DNA from: Owenia fusiformis
Taxonomy: Eukaryota > Annelida > Polychaeta > Sabellida > Oweniidae
Reading direction: 5' to 3'
Assembly (NCBI GenBank): GCA_903813345.2
Contig: CAIIXF020000009.1
Coordinates: 1,056,001 to 1,116,000, forward strand
DNA: 60,000 nt
How positions within the stretch are numbered: position 1 is the first letter of the stretch; every line of letters starts with the position of its first letter. The notes under the pieces are model-generated. The model was given only the letters and a program-made list of their open reading frames with translations, made no database searches and was not told the origin of the DNA. Positions 12,901 to 24,400 of the stretch are shown piece after piece. The position numbers and the translations under genes are program-made.

Positions 12901-14407
12901 TACATCTGTATCATTGGTCTTCTCAATGAGTGAATCCTCAATTTCCTTCAGTTTTCCTCTCCAGTCCGACAAGTCTGCCAACATGGGCATCAAGTATGAT
13001 GTGTCCATGAGAGGATGCCACTGGGCTGTTACCATGTCAACCCGGGGGTCAAACATTCTGCAAAAGAACTTGTGCAATTTAACTATCAATGTTTCACCAA
13101 AGTATAGGATTTTATGTAAAATGGGAGAATATATAAGCACAAATGTCAAAAGGGAAGGTTGACTAAAAACTTTAAGGAAATCCAGATGATATTCAAAATA
13201 CATACATACATTCATACATTATTATTATCCACATTTTGTCCAATATATTCAGAAGATATTCAAAATACAGTAGGCTAATGTTGAAGGAGGACGAACAGTA
13301 CAGCAAATGGTTCCCAAAATATCTTTATGAAGATATGAATATTATATTCTCAAGAAGCCTATTGTTGAATGTTGGTATGAAATATAAAGATTGTTCAGGA
13401 TCCCAATTGTTGGATATTCAAAAAGAGTGAGTACTAAATAAAAGCTAGAAAATTAGATTGCTAAACATCCAGATTGTACAATAAAGAATTTACCTTTGTT
13501 GAAATCGACCATTCATTGACCTCCAAATGTCAAAATATAATGAAACATTATTAAGGTCATATTGTGTCATCTTCTCTTGAATACACATTGCATACTGTTT
13601 TAACATGTCACCATGTGAACTCCAGCGCTTCGTGGTTGTCCACCCCTGAAAGTGAAGAAAAAACATTGTTAAGGTTACAAACTTTAGACAGTTTTTATAA
13701 GACACAGTTTACAAAGAACTGGCCAACATTCCGAGGCCTTAACCTAAAATTATGTTTTACAAGACAAATACATTCAAATTCTTGATCTTGTGCAAAATTT
13801 TAAAAAATCACCAAATTAAATCGTATGCAAAATTAAAGAAGTTAACAGGGCAAACTAATTGGCATTTCTTACATCAGGTTTAAGGTATCCAACCTCTCCA
13901 TTAGAATTGTCCACATATGTCAATCTGATGTGTTGGTTCCTCCAACTATGCACCATCATATCCCAGGAGTAACCATAGAGACCATTTGTCCAATTATTGT
14001 AGCCCTAAATTGTATGAACAATAGATAGTTCATATATATGCTTCACATGTATGTGTTACACATGCCAACCGCCATTTGCCAAATACAAAATATGGAGACT
14101 ATAAAAATATGTCACCAATTGTGGAGGTGATGCAAAAGTTCAAAACATTTAAGAATTATGAAGGTTTACCAGAAAACACTTTTTGAAAGAAAATTAAAAA
14201 AAACAAAAACATAATTTATATCAACAAAAAAAAAATTTAACGTGGAAATAACAGTCTTACCTTAGTTATGCCATGTGAATAGGGCAGAATACACTGTGTG
14301 GTAATATAGAACAGTACGAACATAGACATATACTTGTGGTATTCCCCACTTCTACTTGGGCCTAGAATTCTCGATTGTCCTGCTGTAGCCCCATTATCTT
14401 CAGCAGA
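3797..14407 (-). CDS. GGCX: Vitamin K-dependent gamma-carboxylase, C-terminal half (eight exons)
   Basis: Exons on the minus strand, in coding order: 14261-14407, 13873-14004, 13494-13645, 12879-13057, 10777-10910, 10118-10274, 9713-9893 and 3797-3956. They join in one frame, 1,242 bases or 413 residues plus stop. Diagnostic peptides are [75 protein letters not shown] and [12 protein letters not shown]...[12 protein letters not shown]. From family knowledge this is the lumenal C-terminal region of GGCX. That ER membrane enzyme uses vitamin K hydroquinone, CO2 and O2 to carboxylate glutamates in secreted proteins. The family is about 750 residues long, so roughly 340 N-terminal residues, including the membrane spans and the catalytic lysine, are missing. 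The first visible exon has a normal acceptor, so the gene once continued upstream, but a divergent gene starts at 15244. The last exon is the least certain: its start, [13 protein letters not shown], fits the family only loosely. Confidence 0.85.
4737..4955. repeat. Three tandem copies of a 73-74 bp repeat
   Basis: The motif TATGACATAAGATATTACAA starts at 4737, 4810 and 4884. Each copy continues with TTTGCAA(G/T)GATTATAATT and AAAGCTTTGCAAT. It is noncoding and lies in the long last GGCX intron. Confidence 0.75.
5971..6001. repeat. Perfect 14-bp hairpin
   Basis: TTGTTATAAAGATG (5971-5984), loop TGA, then CATCTTTATAACAA (5988-6001). The stem has no mismatch. It lies in the long GGCX intron, and nothing around it suggests a terminator or RNA gene. 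Confidence 0.6.
6848..7085. repeat. 18-bp tandem repeat
   Basis: About a dozen copies of a unit close to TTGCCTCACATATTGACA, with variants CATCAC, CCTAAC and ACATTT. It is a simple minisatellite in the GGCX last intron. Confidence 0.75.
7165..7465. repeat. 108-bp tandem repeat, about 2.7 copies
   Basis: GACTCCATTATAAAATCAT occurs at 7192, 7300 and 7408, each followed by GGCATTAAAATGTCTTGGGT. The spacing is exactly 108 bases. It sits directly before the 69-bp array. Confidence 0.75.
7493..9362. repeat. 69-bp minisatellite, about 27 copies
   Basis: The unit includes CATCTGAATGCTGCAATG and TATGTTGTATGTACATG(G/C)AGG, with alternating GAGGGGATG and GATGAGATG segments. Because 69 is divisible by three and the minus strand of the unit lacks stops, minus-strand frames run through it: 7681-7977, then 386 codons at 8058-9218, with repeats of [20 protein letters not shown] two-base deletion near 8006 breaks the frame. 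It lies inside the last GGCX intron and on the same sense. I treat it as noncoding: copies are alike at all codon positions and no start or splice context stands out. Confidence 0.85.
10118..10274 (-). CDS. GGCX: GGCX exon ending in a probable GC-AG intron
   Basis: The exon reads [20 protein letters not shown] and onward to FNLTG. To join in frame with the next exon (9713-9893, [15 protein letters not shown]...) it must end ...ACA G, and the donor that follows is GCATGT rather than GT. This gives a phase-1 junction and an uninterrupted frame. A GT donor three bases further on would break that phase. Confidence 0.6.
11190..12835. mobile_element. Non-autonomous element with TATGTCCCCACCA terminal inverted repeats
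   Basis: The left end TATGTCCCCACCA (11190-11202) is matched by inverted TGGTGGGGACATA at 12823-12835. The interior holds 162-bp tandem repeats, then AT-rich unique sequence, then a GGAC/GACG-rich stretch (12735-12792) near the right end. No protein is coded. It lies between GGCX exons 10777-10910 and 12879-13057, about 45 bases from the latter. Elements ending in GGACGGACAGACGG-type runs are widespread in marine invertebrate genomes; I cannot name the family. Confidence 0.6.
11200..12265. repeat. 162-bp tandem repeat, about 6.5 copies
   Basis: The phrase GACAAGACTT recurs at about 11242, 11404, 11567, 11729, 11891, 12053 and 12215, a period of 162 (once 163). Each unit carries GGAAAATCCAAAATGGCTGCC and CCTGAAAATTTGAAATTGAT. 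The two copies before the last are nearly identical, which suggests recent unequal exchange at the right end. Confidence 0.85.
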
Positions 14408-14898
14408 CTAAATAACAAGAAAATCCCAATTGAGATTCAAATCTTGTTAATGTTATATGCATCAGGCTAGTGTGGGAGTGACATATTTTGAATATAAAAA
14501 TATCAATATTTTCAGGAAAATACACTAGCAACTTCTACATAAGGTTCATTCTTAACAATACGTTCAGACAAGCTTGCAATGAAACTGTTGCCCATTGTAG
14601 AAGTATGGCAATGTAATTGTCAATCAGTATGTCATAGTCCCTATCTGATTTGCAGCGTAAACACTCAACCTAAAGTGAAAATTAATATACTTATATCACC
14701 AAGAACACCAGGCATTATGTTTTTTGTACTAAAACTTAAATCAATAATATACATGTATTATCAAGAAATATTAAAAACTTTATCTCACGTATGTTTTAAA
14801 ATTAGAATGTTTACGAAAATCAAATAAAGGATTGTTACTATGAATTCTCAATTTACAAAAGTCCTCTAAACTGTTATGTTTTATGATTACAAATTATT

Positions 14899-15277
14899 CT
14901 TATGGTGAAAGTCAAATTCATTAAATTGTCAGTTTTGAATTATAAGATAACAAATGTTGATTTCTTGTTGAGATCAGACGCTAAACTTTCATGTTACGTG
15001 ATTACATTATGTCTTCTAAAAACAAATGGAAAAAATAATTCTGAAATGGCAACTGAAGGATATGTTAAGGTTGGACCAAACTTATAGTGAAAGTCAAATA
15101 AATTAAATTGACAAGATAACAGATGTTGGTTTGTATTAATCAGTTGCTTAACTTTCATGTTAGGTGATTACTTTATGTCTTTTGAGTTACTCAGACAAAT
15201 AAATTAACTATAACTAAAAACCAATGGAACAATCGGGTCTGAAATGGCAACTGAAGGATATGTGAAGGTTGGACCAA
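14899..15277 (+). repeat. Tandem duplication of promoter, 5' leader and first codons of the RING gene
   Basis: Copy 1 (14899-15080) and copy 2 (15081-15277) share CTTAT(G/A)GTGAAAGTCAAA, AACTTTCATGTTA(C/G)GTGATTAC, TTATGTCTT and, at the end, ATGGCAACTGAAGGATATGT. Copy 1 has its own ATG at 15046, coding MATEGYVKVGPNL and then a TAG formed by the junction with copy 2. Copy 2 leads into the real RING exon at 15244. The promoter of gene 3 therefore probably lies in one or both copies. Copy 1 could act as a short upstream ORF. Confidence 0.75.
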
Positions 15278-15453
15278 CATGTGTATTATGCAGTGGACTT
15301 CTAACACACCCAACAGCACTGCCTTGTAAGCATGCATGTTGCCCAAAGTGTTTCTATGATCTACGCAAGGAAGGCAAACATAAAGGGGTTTTCAACTGCC
15401 CCACTTGTAATCATGAATGCCTTATGGAAAAAGAAAATAAGCAGCTGTTAAAG
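15244..15453 (+). CDS. First exon: RING finger
   Basis: Seventy codons, ending AAG|GTAAGT. Residues 13-56 form a C3HC4-type RING: C13-x2-C16, then C28-x-H30-x2-C33-x2-C36, then C52-x2-C55 (CVLCSGLL, LPCKHACCPKC, FNCPTC). This is the zinc ligand pattern of TRIM-like E3 ligases, where the domain binds an E2 enzyme. The ATG follows GGTCTGAA within the second copy of a duplicated leader and is the first ATG that opens the RING frame. Confidence 0.85.
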
Positions 15454-18400
15454 GTAAGTTACACGAGGAATGCATGATCGCATTTCAATTTATGATATTA
15501 CACTATTCTAATACATTCTATTTTCATTTAGAAATAAATGAATGAATGCAATGAGGGTAGATAGGGTTTATTTCCATCATAAAATATACAAATGCAATGC
15601 TTAGATTCCCCACTCAGCACTTGCTATAAATCATGAAACCTGAAATATATTTTATATAAATAAATACTCAATAACAACTCATTCCCAATGATTTCATTTT
15701 ATTACTTCTTAGAATTCAGATATCAACACTAATTTGCTTCGCTCACTCATTTGATATTTGACATGTTTGATATCAACTTGTGGTAAAATGATATCACTCA
15801 AAGTGATTTGATTTATGTTCATTTATTTTGATGTTTAGCTTTAACACCTATACATGGGAAATCTTTGATTTGATTTCAGACATGTTCATATCAGCTCTTA
15901 GTATATGACCTTATAGTACAGGTTTCTCTGTTTTCAAAGCATTATTTATTTTCTATTGGAGTTTCTATTGGAGACTATGGGAAAGTTCATCTGATATCAG
16001 GAATAGTACAAAATTAATAACCTTTATAGGTGACCTAATGAAGAAAAAGTCTCAACATCTCTTGTTTGTTAGGGTATCAACAGCCATTTTACACCTGAGT
16101 TTCTTTATTAACAGTGAAAGAAATTTAAAAAAAATTACAATTGTTTCTAAAATGTATAATTTAATTTCAGAATGCTCCCCATGGTCAACAGGTTCAATCA
16201 GCCAAAGACACTGCTAGTAGCTCATCAAACATCAGAAAACCAGCAACAGTTAGCATCCATACAGTAAGAAGTCATTTCTAATTTTTTGTTCTTGATACTT
16301 TATGCTATATATCATAACTATTTTGTGAATTGGTTGTAATGCCAGTTCTCAAACATTGGCAAACTGTATTCACTAAAAGTGAAGATCCATATACCTGGTA
16401 TACTCAATAATGCTAATGAGTTGAAGACCAGAGTCACACTTTCATTGGCCTATATGAAGCTAAACACCACCAAAAGACCTATCAAAAAATATTGTGTTTT
16501 ATGAATTATGATGGTGACTTTGCAGATGGATGTTGATCCTTTGATATGTTTATGGCCTTCTAGAATGGATTCTGTCTGTCCCACATCATTTGAGACTGAT
16601 GCTCTATCTGATCTTGTGTGAATACTTGTATCTACAGCTAATCTTGATGTTTTGAGTACTGGCCTGGCTATCAATTTTAAATTTATTTATCAACATGTAT
16701 TGTAATAACTTCAGTATATTAATGAATGTATCAGTATGTTCAGTATGGTCCTTCCTGTTATGGTCTTGGATTGTGATATTGGTATTGGGGGAGGGGGAAT
16801 TAGACACTGCTTCATTTCATGTTGGATTGTGATTTTGGATAATTGGGGTTTATTTTCCTAATGACTGGTGTACTCTTAAGATATTTTCTTTTTTCCGACT
16901 GTGTTCTGTAACCATTTTTGGTGTTTTTCCATTGGCAATTGAGCTTACATATTTGGATTAATACATATTGGTACTTTTATTGACCTGGAATTCTAAAAAC
17001 TGGAAATTTAGGTTATCAATTCGGCCTCTTACAATACTCATAATTATATTTAAGGAAGTTCATCCAGACCAAACTGTTAAATCATCTTTGACTCCAGCTA
17101 GACCTAAAGACACCAAGGAGACCCTCACAGTAAGTGTTGTGTAAATGTTATAGTTGATAATTAATTCATGACTAAGTTTGTGACTTATCTACATTCATTT
17201 ACACTCAAAATGAAAACTAAATAATGTCAATAGGAGTGTTTAAAAACAGCCTAATTAACTTGTAACCCTTTCAAATGTCAAAAATAATCTTTAAAATTGT
17301 GTTAAACTTTGGAGGAACATTCACTTACCTTGCTTCAACCTCTGTGAATGTTAAAACTGAACATTGCTCTGTCTGCACAATGAATTAACCTACAGTTTAC
17401 TTGTTTTTTCATTTAACTTCAGCAAATTCACCCCAGTCGCTCCATTCAGTCAGTGGCTACTACCACTATATCAGCAAATAGCAAGCCAAAGAAAGTGTCA
17501 TTTCTAACAGTGGTAATACCTTTATCTTAAATACAGTAATTTAGCCATAAAGATAAATAGCAATAAAGATAATCTCATAAAAATAAATGGATACAAAAGA
17601 AAATGTTTTTACAACTGAATAAAAAATTACCAAAAACAAGTTAAAAGAGTGCAGATACAGTATACAGTGCGTGTATATTTAATTTTAGGAGGAGGGTGAC
17701 ATTGAGGAAGATGCAGAAGTTGCTTTCAAAGATCCACTTCCAGATCGTCCTAGTAAGCAGGTAGGGTTATTATAGGCTCATTTATAAAATAGAGAAATGA
17801 AAGTTCATTATAAAATGGTCGACAATGACTTGTAAAAAGATCATCCAAAGTAACATAATGTCATGCTTTTATTTCAAATTTTAATTTGCATTTTGAATAA
17901 AGTAAAACTATAATCGAGTTTGTATGACCACTAAACTTGAGACAAAATTTTTGACAAATATATGACATTAGATTTTATTCTAGCCATTCCTAAAGACCTC
18001 AAATGCTATGTGATTTTGATCATACATTGTACTTTAAATCATTGAATTGGGGTCTTAATTCCTTAAATATTAATAAAAAGTCCAAGTTAAAGATATTTTA
18101 GGAATTAGCTGTTACACACATTTACCAACACTATACATGTACCTTACATAAGAATATTACACATAAAGCCTTTTAAAACTGTTCCCTCAGAGGACTTAAC
18201 TGAAATATCCAATGTCAGTTTTCGTAAATCAGATAGCATCAATGCACTAGAATTGAAAAGTATGATCCTTTATTTTAGATGCACCTCATCAATATTCAAA
18301 AGAGTCAGTGTATTTTGCATTAAACTATACTCTTAACTAATTATCATTTCAGAATATTCTACAAGAATCTACTGTTGGTATTACTGGTTCTACAATCATC

Positions 18401-21400
18401 GATGTTCAAGTAAATGAGCATTTGGTTCATAAATCTTCTGTCACTGATCCTAGTTCTGAAAGCATCAAGGAAACAGCCAAAGTAATATTTTTTGAAGTAC
18501 AGGGCAATATATTTATTCTGACTGAATACAGTCTGACTCAATAATGTTCCGCATAAGTAATAGTCTGTGTTTCATTCTACTGTGCACTTCCCACTTGTAC
18601 ATGTCATTTTTATTTCAGACTGTACCACAAAGACAAAGATGTACTGACAATGCTTCTAGCTCTCAAAATACCAATGAACTACCCAAAGTAAGTGTTCTCC
18701 TCAAGCTGGACTAATACATTCTTCAGACTTTTTCATTGCTATGACATGATGTATTCAAACTTTAGAACGACTTTTGTCATCTATTTAACCTTTACAGACA
18801 GATCTTTCTTGCTCAACTATATAAGTACTATCTCAGTATGCATTTATTAGCTATAAAGAATTAAATTTAAAATTTCAACAAATGCATTTCTATGATTTTA
18901 TTCATTTGATTTTAGAGTGGTCCACCTGAACATTTCATTCAACAATCTCCTGTCACTGATTCCAGTTCTGAAAACATCAATGAACCAGCAAAAGTAAATA
19001 TTCCCTTGCATTCAGGGCAAAATATTTTCTTAAATTTTTCTTAATGAATACAGGGATGGTGAATTTCGCATAAGCAACTTTATATATTGCATTCTACTGT
19101 AAAGATGTCTTTACTTCAGACTGTACCACAAGGACAAAGATCTACTGACAGTTCTTCTAGTTCTAGAAAGATCACTGAACTACCTAAAGTAAGTGTTCTA
19201 CCCAAGCAGGACTAACATTTACTTCTGACTCTTACACTTAAGGACTTTAGAACTATAAGACACATTCTGTCATTTATCTCACCATAAATGAAGGACTAAG
19301 GATTTTTGTTGCTTAACTATATTAGTACTTTATCATATATGCAGGGTGGGCAAAAACGCCACCTTTTTTCCAAGACACTATTACTTTCTCATTTTTCAAC
19401 CTACATACACCAAATTTTGCAGTTATACAGTGCAAGGGGTCATATGTAATAAAATAATGTAACAAGTCCTTCAACCCAGATTGTATTTGATCTAAAAGAG
19501 GAGTTCAATTGGTCCACCACCCTCCTTAATGATAGCTTTAAGTCTAAGTCGCCACGCTGAACCTTCCTGAACACTATACTGACTGGGGTTTACATCAGGA
19601 CTATAGCTCGGTGGTCATCAGGCTGTATCAGTTTGGGTACATTATGCAAATATTGTTCATTTCTCATGGTGCACCACATGTTTAAGTAAGATGCTGATGA
19701 CATATTTTTTCAAGTAAAAGTGTCCAATTCATAGTTATAGTATTTTGAAAAAGTGGCGTTTTTTTGGCCCACCCTCTATATTTATTAGTTAAACAATTAA
19801 AAGCAGTATTTCAATAAATGCATTTCAATTATTGTTGTTCATTTAATTTTTATAATGTTCCACCAGAGCATTTTATTCAACAATCTTCTGTCACTGATTC
19901 TTGGTTCTGAAAATATCAATGAACCAGAAAAAGTCTTTTATTTCTTGTACTTCAAAATATTTTTTAAATGCATCTGATCGAATACAGGTGAAATCAATAA
20001 TGGATTGCATAAGCAATAGTCTTCATTGCATTTTACTGTACAGATATTTTATGTCTCTTTTTTTCCCAGACTGTCCTGCAAGGAGAAAGATCTTCTAGTT
20101 CTAAAAAGATCCATGACCTACCTAAAGTAAGTGTCCTCCTCCATCAGGACAAATACATGCTTCTGAATGTTGCATCTATGCTCTTACCTTTCAAATGATA
20201 TATTCGAATTATAGGACAAATTGTGTCATCTAAGTTTTTCTGAAAGGACGGACTGTTTGCCAAACTATTATGCATATATATGCATTCTACTGTACACTTG
20301 TGTTATGTCATTTTAACTTCAGACTGTTCAACAAAGATCTACTGTTAGTACTTTATGTCACCATAAAGTACAGACTAAGTATCTTATTGCTTAGCTATAT
20401 CATTTAAAAGCAGTATTTCAATAAATGCATTTCAATTATTGTTGTTCATTTAATTTTTAGAATGTTCCACCAGAGTATTTGATTCAACAATCTCCTGTCA
20501 CTGATTCTAGTTCTGAAAACATCAATGAACCAGAAAAAGTAAATGTTTTCTTTCACTACATAGAATTCATCAATCATCATGAAATTAAGGAAAGTATAGA
20601 AAATGTGAATTTTTTTCTAACTGCTGTTTGCTTGCCTTGCATAATGTAATTCTGAAAACCTAACAGTGAAAACTATTTCATCCTTCAAAATATGCCTTCA
20701 TACATTTATAAGTGGTGTATGATATAGTGCTATCATAAATCAGCTGAATGTTAACTGACTAAAATGTTTAATAGGCAGTATTTTTTACTTCAGAATGTTC
20801 AATCAGATGAGTCATCAACTGTTGCAGTTACATCATCAACTGTTGCAGTTACATCATCAACTGTTGCTGTTACATCATCAACAGACATCAATGAAGCACC
20901 TAAGGTAAGTTTCCCCTATTTGTATAAGAATAAAAATGAAGCACTAGTGGCCATAAAGGGAAGTTTCATATTGAAACATTTCAAAGAAACAATCTAAAAT
21001 AGAACAAATAGACAAAAAGCAAATTAGAACACATATCAAACCCCCTGCATTGCCAACAAACAAAGAACTTCACAAAGAAACAGTGTCATAGAGTTTTTGC
21101 CATTTTAATTACAGAATATCTCACAAAAATATCCCTTGCAAGTATCTACTGTCATAACAAGCAATCCAACTGACATCAACAAGTCAGTCAAAGTAAGTTT
21201 AATTTTTTCAGAGTTCAACCATTAAACAAGAAAAATATGACTAACAACAAACAATCAATGTGGTTATCATGATTTTAACCAAATAGATAATGAAATGTTA
21301 TATGTAAATACTGAGGCCTAGATAACATACAATTGGTAATTATACTGAGAGAATTCACAAACATAATCATACAGGGTGTCAAATAGCGTTGTGCCCCCTA

Positions 21401-24400
21401 TACCTTGCATAAACTAGAAGAGGTATACATACATACTATATACCATTGGAAAGAGCATTTAATTGCTCTTAGAGTGTGAAAAGATGAAGATGGATGATAG
21501 AAAATAATACATAATTTGAACCAACTTTTAAAAGAGAGTTTGACCATCCCCAGCAGCTTTAAACGGCTGCCAGTCAGGCTGGATATCAAGTTAAAAGGGC
21601 ATTGAAAAGAGCAATGTCTTGAGCAGAGATCTCAATACTTTTTGAGATTTTCCTGGAGGGTATCTATGGAATATCTGTTCTCTACAGCTTCAACTTCCAT
21701 AAGTAGCTCTGTTTTATCCATTAATATGGGCTCAATTTGAATTGAAGCATTCAAGTCAGAGTTGTTGCTCTGGTATTCACCAATAACAAAAAGGTCTATG
21801 CAGGAATTTTTAAAAATCAATAAAAATAGCACTATACTGGTGCATTTCAAATGCTTATGAAACTTTGTAGCAATATCTGACCCTGGTCATCTAGGATTTA
21901 TTTTATCCAGAATTGAATGCTCTTTCTAATGATATACAGTAAAACCTGCGTATAGTGAACAATTTTTTGCCAAGAAAAAATGTTCACTGTTGGTAGGTGT
22001 TCACTACACCCATGATTTGATTTCGCGGCATTTTGCCGTATTATACGAGGGGTGATCCAAAAGTCTTGGACGCCCTGCTCTAATTTTGTTGGTTTTTGAT
22101 AAAATTACTTTAAACTTTCCAATAATAAAGACCAACAACCAAACTACTTTGTGTGTTAATTTCATGGAGAAATTATATATTTGATGTAGTTTTCTAGATA
22201 GTTTTTAATGTAGGGACCCTGCCACCCGGAACGGTATACGCACATGACAACTTTCAGCCTTAAATGTTCCCGCCATTTCACTTGTTTCACAAGTCTTGAC
22301 CACTATCTTTCTTTGAATTTTGAATGTTAAACCATGTTAGTTTACTTCCTTTGTTATTAGGCAATCAATTAATTGTGTTTTGAATATCATGGCATATATG
22401 ACAATGGCTGTATATGTCAAATTCTAAGAAAATGACATCAGACAAGCAACCCTCATTCTGGTATCATTTTTGCTCCAAGATGGCTGCTGAAATGGAGAAC
22501 ATGAAAGAAATCAAAGTGGAATAAAGTATACTACAAGATATTCTCACTTTTATTGACCTTGAGCAGCTACCATATGCACGATATAGTCTAGATATGGCTC
22601 TGTGCGATTTTCTTCCATTTCTGAAGTTGAAAGAAGGGTTGGAAGAAAATGTTTTTTACTCATTGGATGAGGTTTAGAGTGGCACTCCAGCAGCATTTGT
22701 ATCACATAAGCAATGGCGGTTTCATAAATGTCTTTCATTCATTGGTAAAGCGGTATGAAAAATGTGTTCAAATTCGTGGAAAATATGTTGAAAAGTAGGT
22801 CTTAATACGTGAAAATGATGATGGTAGATGACACTCAGATTGAAAATCGGAAATTCTCTCATATCATGAATGGTGTTAGGTTATGCACCTGCACCTAAAG
22901 TATTTGCCATATTATAACAGTTGTGACGTGATTTATTATATTCAAATACCGTTCCGGGTGGCTGCGACCCGGTATTAAAAACTATTTAGAAAAGTAGCTA
23001 AAATATATTATTTTCTGTTGAAACTTATACACAAAGTTGTTAAGATGTTGATCTTTATTATCTGAAAGTTTCATGTAATTATATTAGAAAATAGCAAAGT
23101 TAGAGCGTGGCGTCCAAGACTTTTGGATCACCCCTCGTATAAAAAGACCAGCTATTAAAAGAGAGGAGGGAATATTTATTTATTTATTAATTATTTATTT
23201 ATTTAGATATACACTCTTTTAACAGTGGCACTCTTACATTAAGGTGCATCTAATCGGAAAATATCCACAATTCCATGTTGGTTAAAACAGCACATTTTAT
23301 CAAACTAAAATGAGTCTTAAAAAGAATTAAAACATATTCATATTTGAATAATAAATTTAAATTATATTTTCAACCCATATTAACCCATGACACTCAAGCG
23401 TTAAGTATTTAATTTGTTGTAATGCTACATACAAACTGACTTATTTTAGACTGTATGACTGTCATCTGAATGGTTCATCCTTTTATTGTCAAATTTTTAT
23501 CTCTATATAATTCTTTTTATCTCATCAAGATGGTCCTTTAAATAGTGGAATTTTTGAGACATTTGAGTCAGTTAAAGGACTTTATTGAATTAGTTAAAGG
23601 ACATGATAGATGCAGTTAATAGTGAAATGATCATGAATTATAATTTTGATCCAATCGTTTTTTTAAATTGACGGGATGAGAAAAAAGATTAATTTGGGTC
23701 TTAGCAGATAGAGGTAATAATAGTTAACCAGATTAGCAATCAATCCCAGACGCATATCCTTTGTAACAAAAACAAAGCTTATTAAGAATTATAATTAGTC
23801 GCACCTGTTTCAATAGAAGAGATCAAGATCTCAAATTGACCTTTTAATTATTTTTGGCAGGTAATATAAACATAAACTGCTTAACTCTGATAAGGCAGTT
23901 GCAGAAAATCCGCGAGAAATCTTATATCTGATTCAATGTTCACTAGAGACAGGATAATTCAATTGATTTTGCCAGGGTTTAGTGTTCACTGTTCATAGTT
24001 GGTAGGTGTTCACTATAGAATTTCGCTTTAACATGGGAGTCAATGGGAGAAAAAGGTTAATAAGATAAGTAAGTTAAGATAAGTAAAAAACACCGACATG
24101 GGCAAGGCTAGGCGAAGGAGAGTGTCAAGAGATTTGATGAATGCTTTTGTTTATAGAACAATAGCATCTATAGCTTTTGTTTGTAGATCTGGCTATTCTG
24201 CCTCATTGTTCATTTCATCATTTTGTTCTAGGATGCTGTTCAAAAACAATCCTCTACTGATACTACTACTAGCTCAGAAATTAAAAAGAACCCAGACAGA
24301 GAAAGGGAACCAGACAGAGTAAGGAAACAGTGTTTAAGCAGATTGGTTTCCTGTTTTATCTTTGCTTGAAATGCAGAAGCATGTACTTTACACTCTCATA

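Larger units (their letters stand above)
18353..20538 (+). repeat. Tandemly duplicated two-exon modules
   Basis: Two exon types alternate. Type A: 18619-18687, 19120-19188 and 20070-20126 (TVPQRQR.. or TVPQGQRSTDSSSSS.., ending LPK), plus a truncated copy at about 20323. Type B: the end of 18353-18481, then 18916-18993, the dead copy at 19854-19932, and 20461-20538 (PEHFIQQSPVTDSSSENINE). Flanking intron pieces are copied too, for example GCATTCTACTGTA before type A and TTCATTT(A/G)ATTTTT before type B. Period is about 0.5-0.6 kb without insertions. Every live exon is symmetric phase 0, so gain or loss of a module keeps the reading frame. Confidence 0.8.

Noticed and set aside
12685-13215. 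Single 176-codon minus-strand ORF taken as one exon
   Set aside because: Only 12879-13057 belongs to GGCX. The ends are intron read-through, including the GGAC-run of the inserted element, which translates as RLSVRLSVR.
21370-21944. Separate element starting ACAGGGTGTCAAATAGCG with GGAAAGAGCAT / ATGCTCTTTC inverted parts
   Set aside because: The inverted parts (about 21437 and 21917) are real, but I could not find the matching right terminus; the next element may have replaced it. Not firm enough to list.
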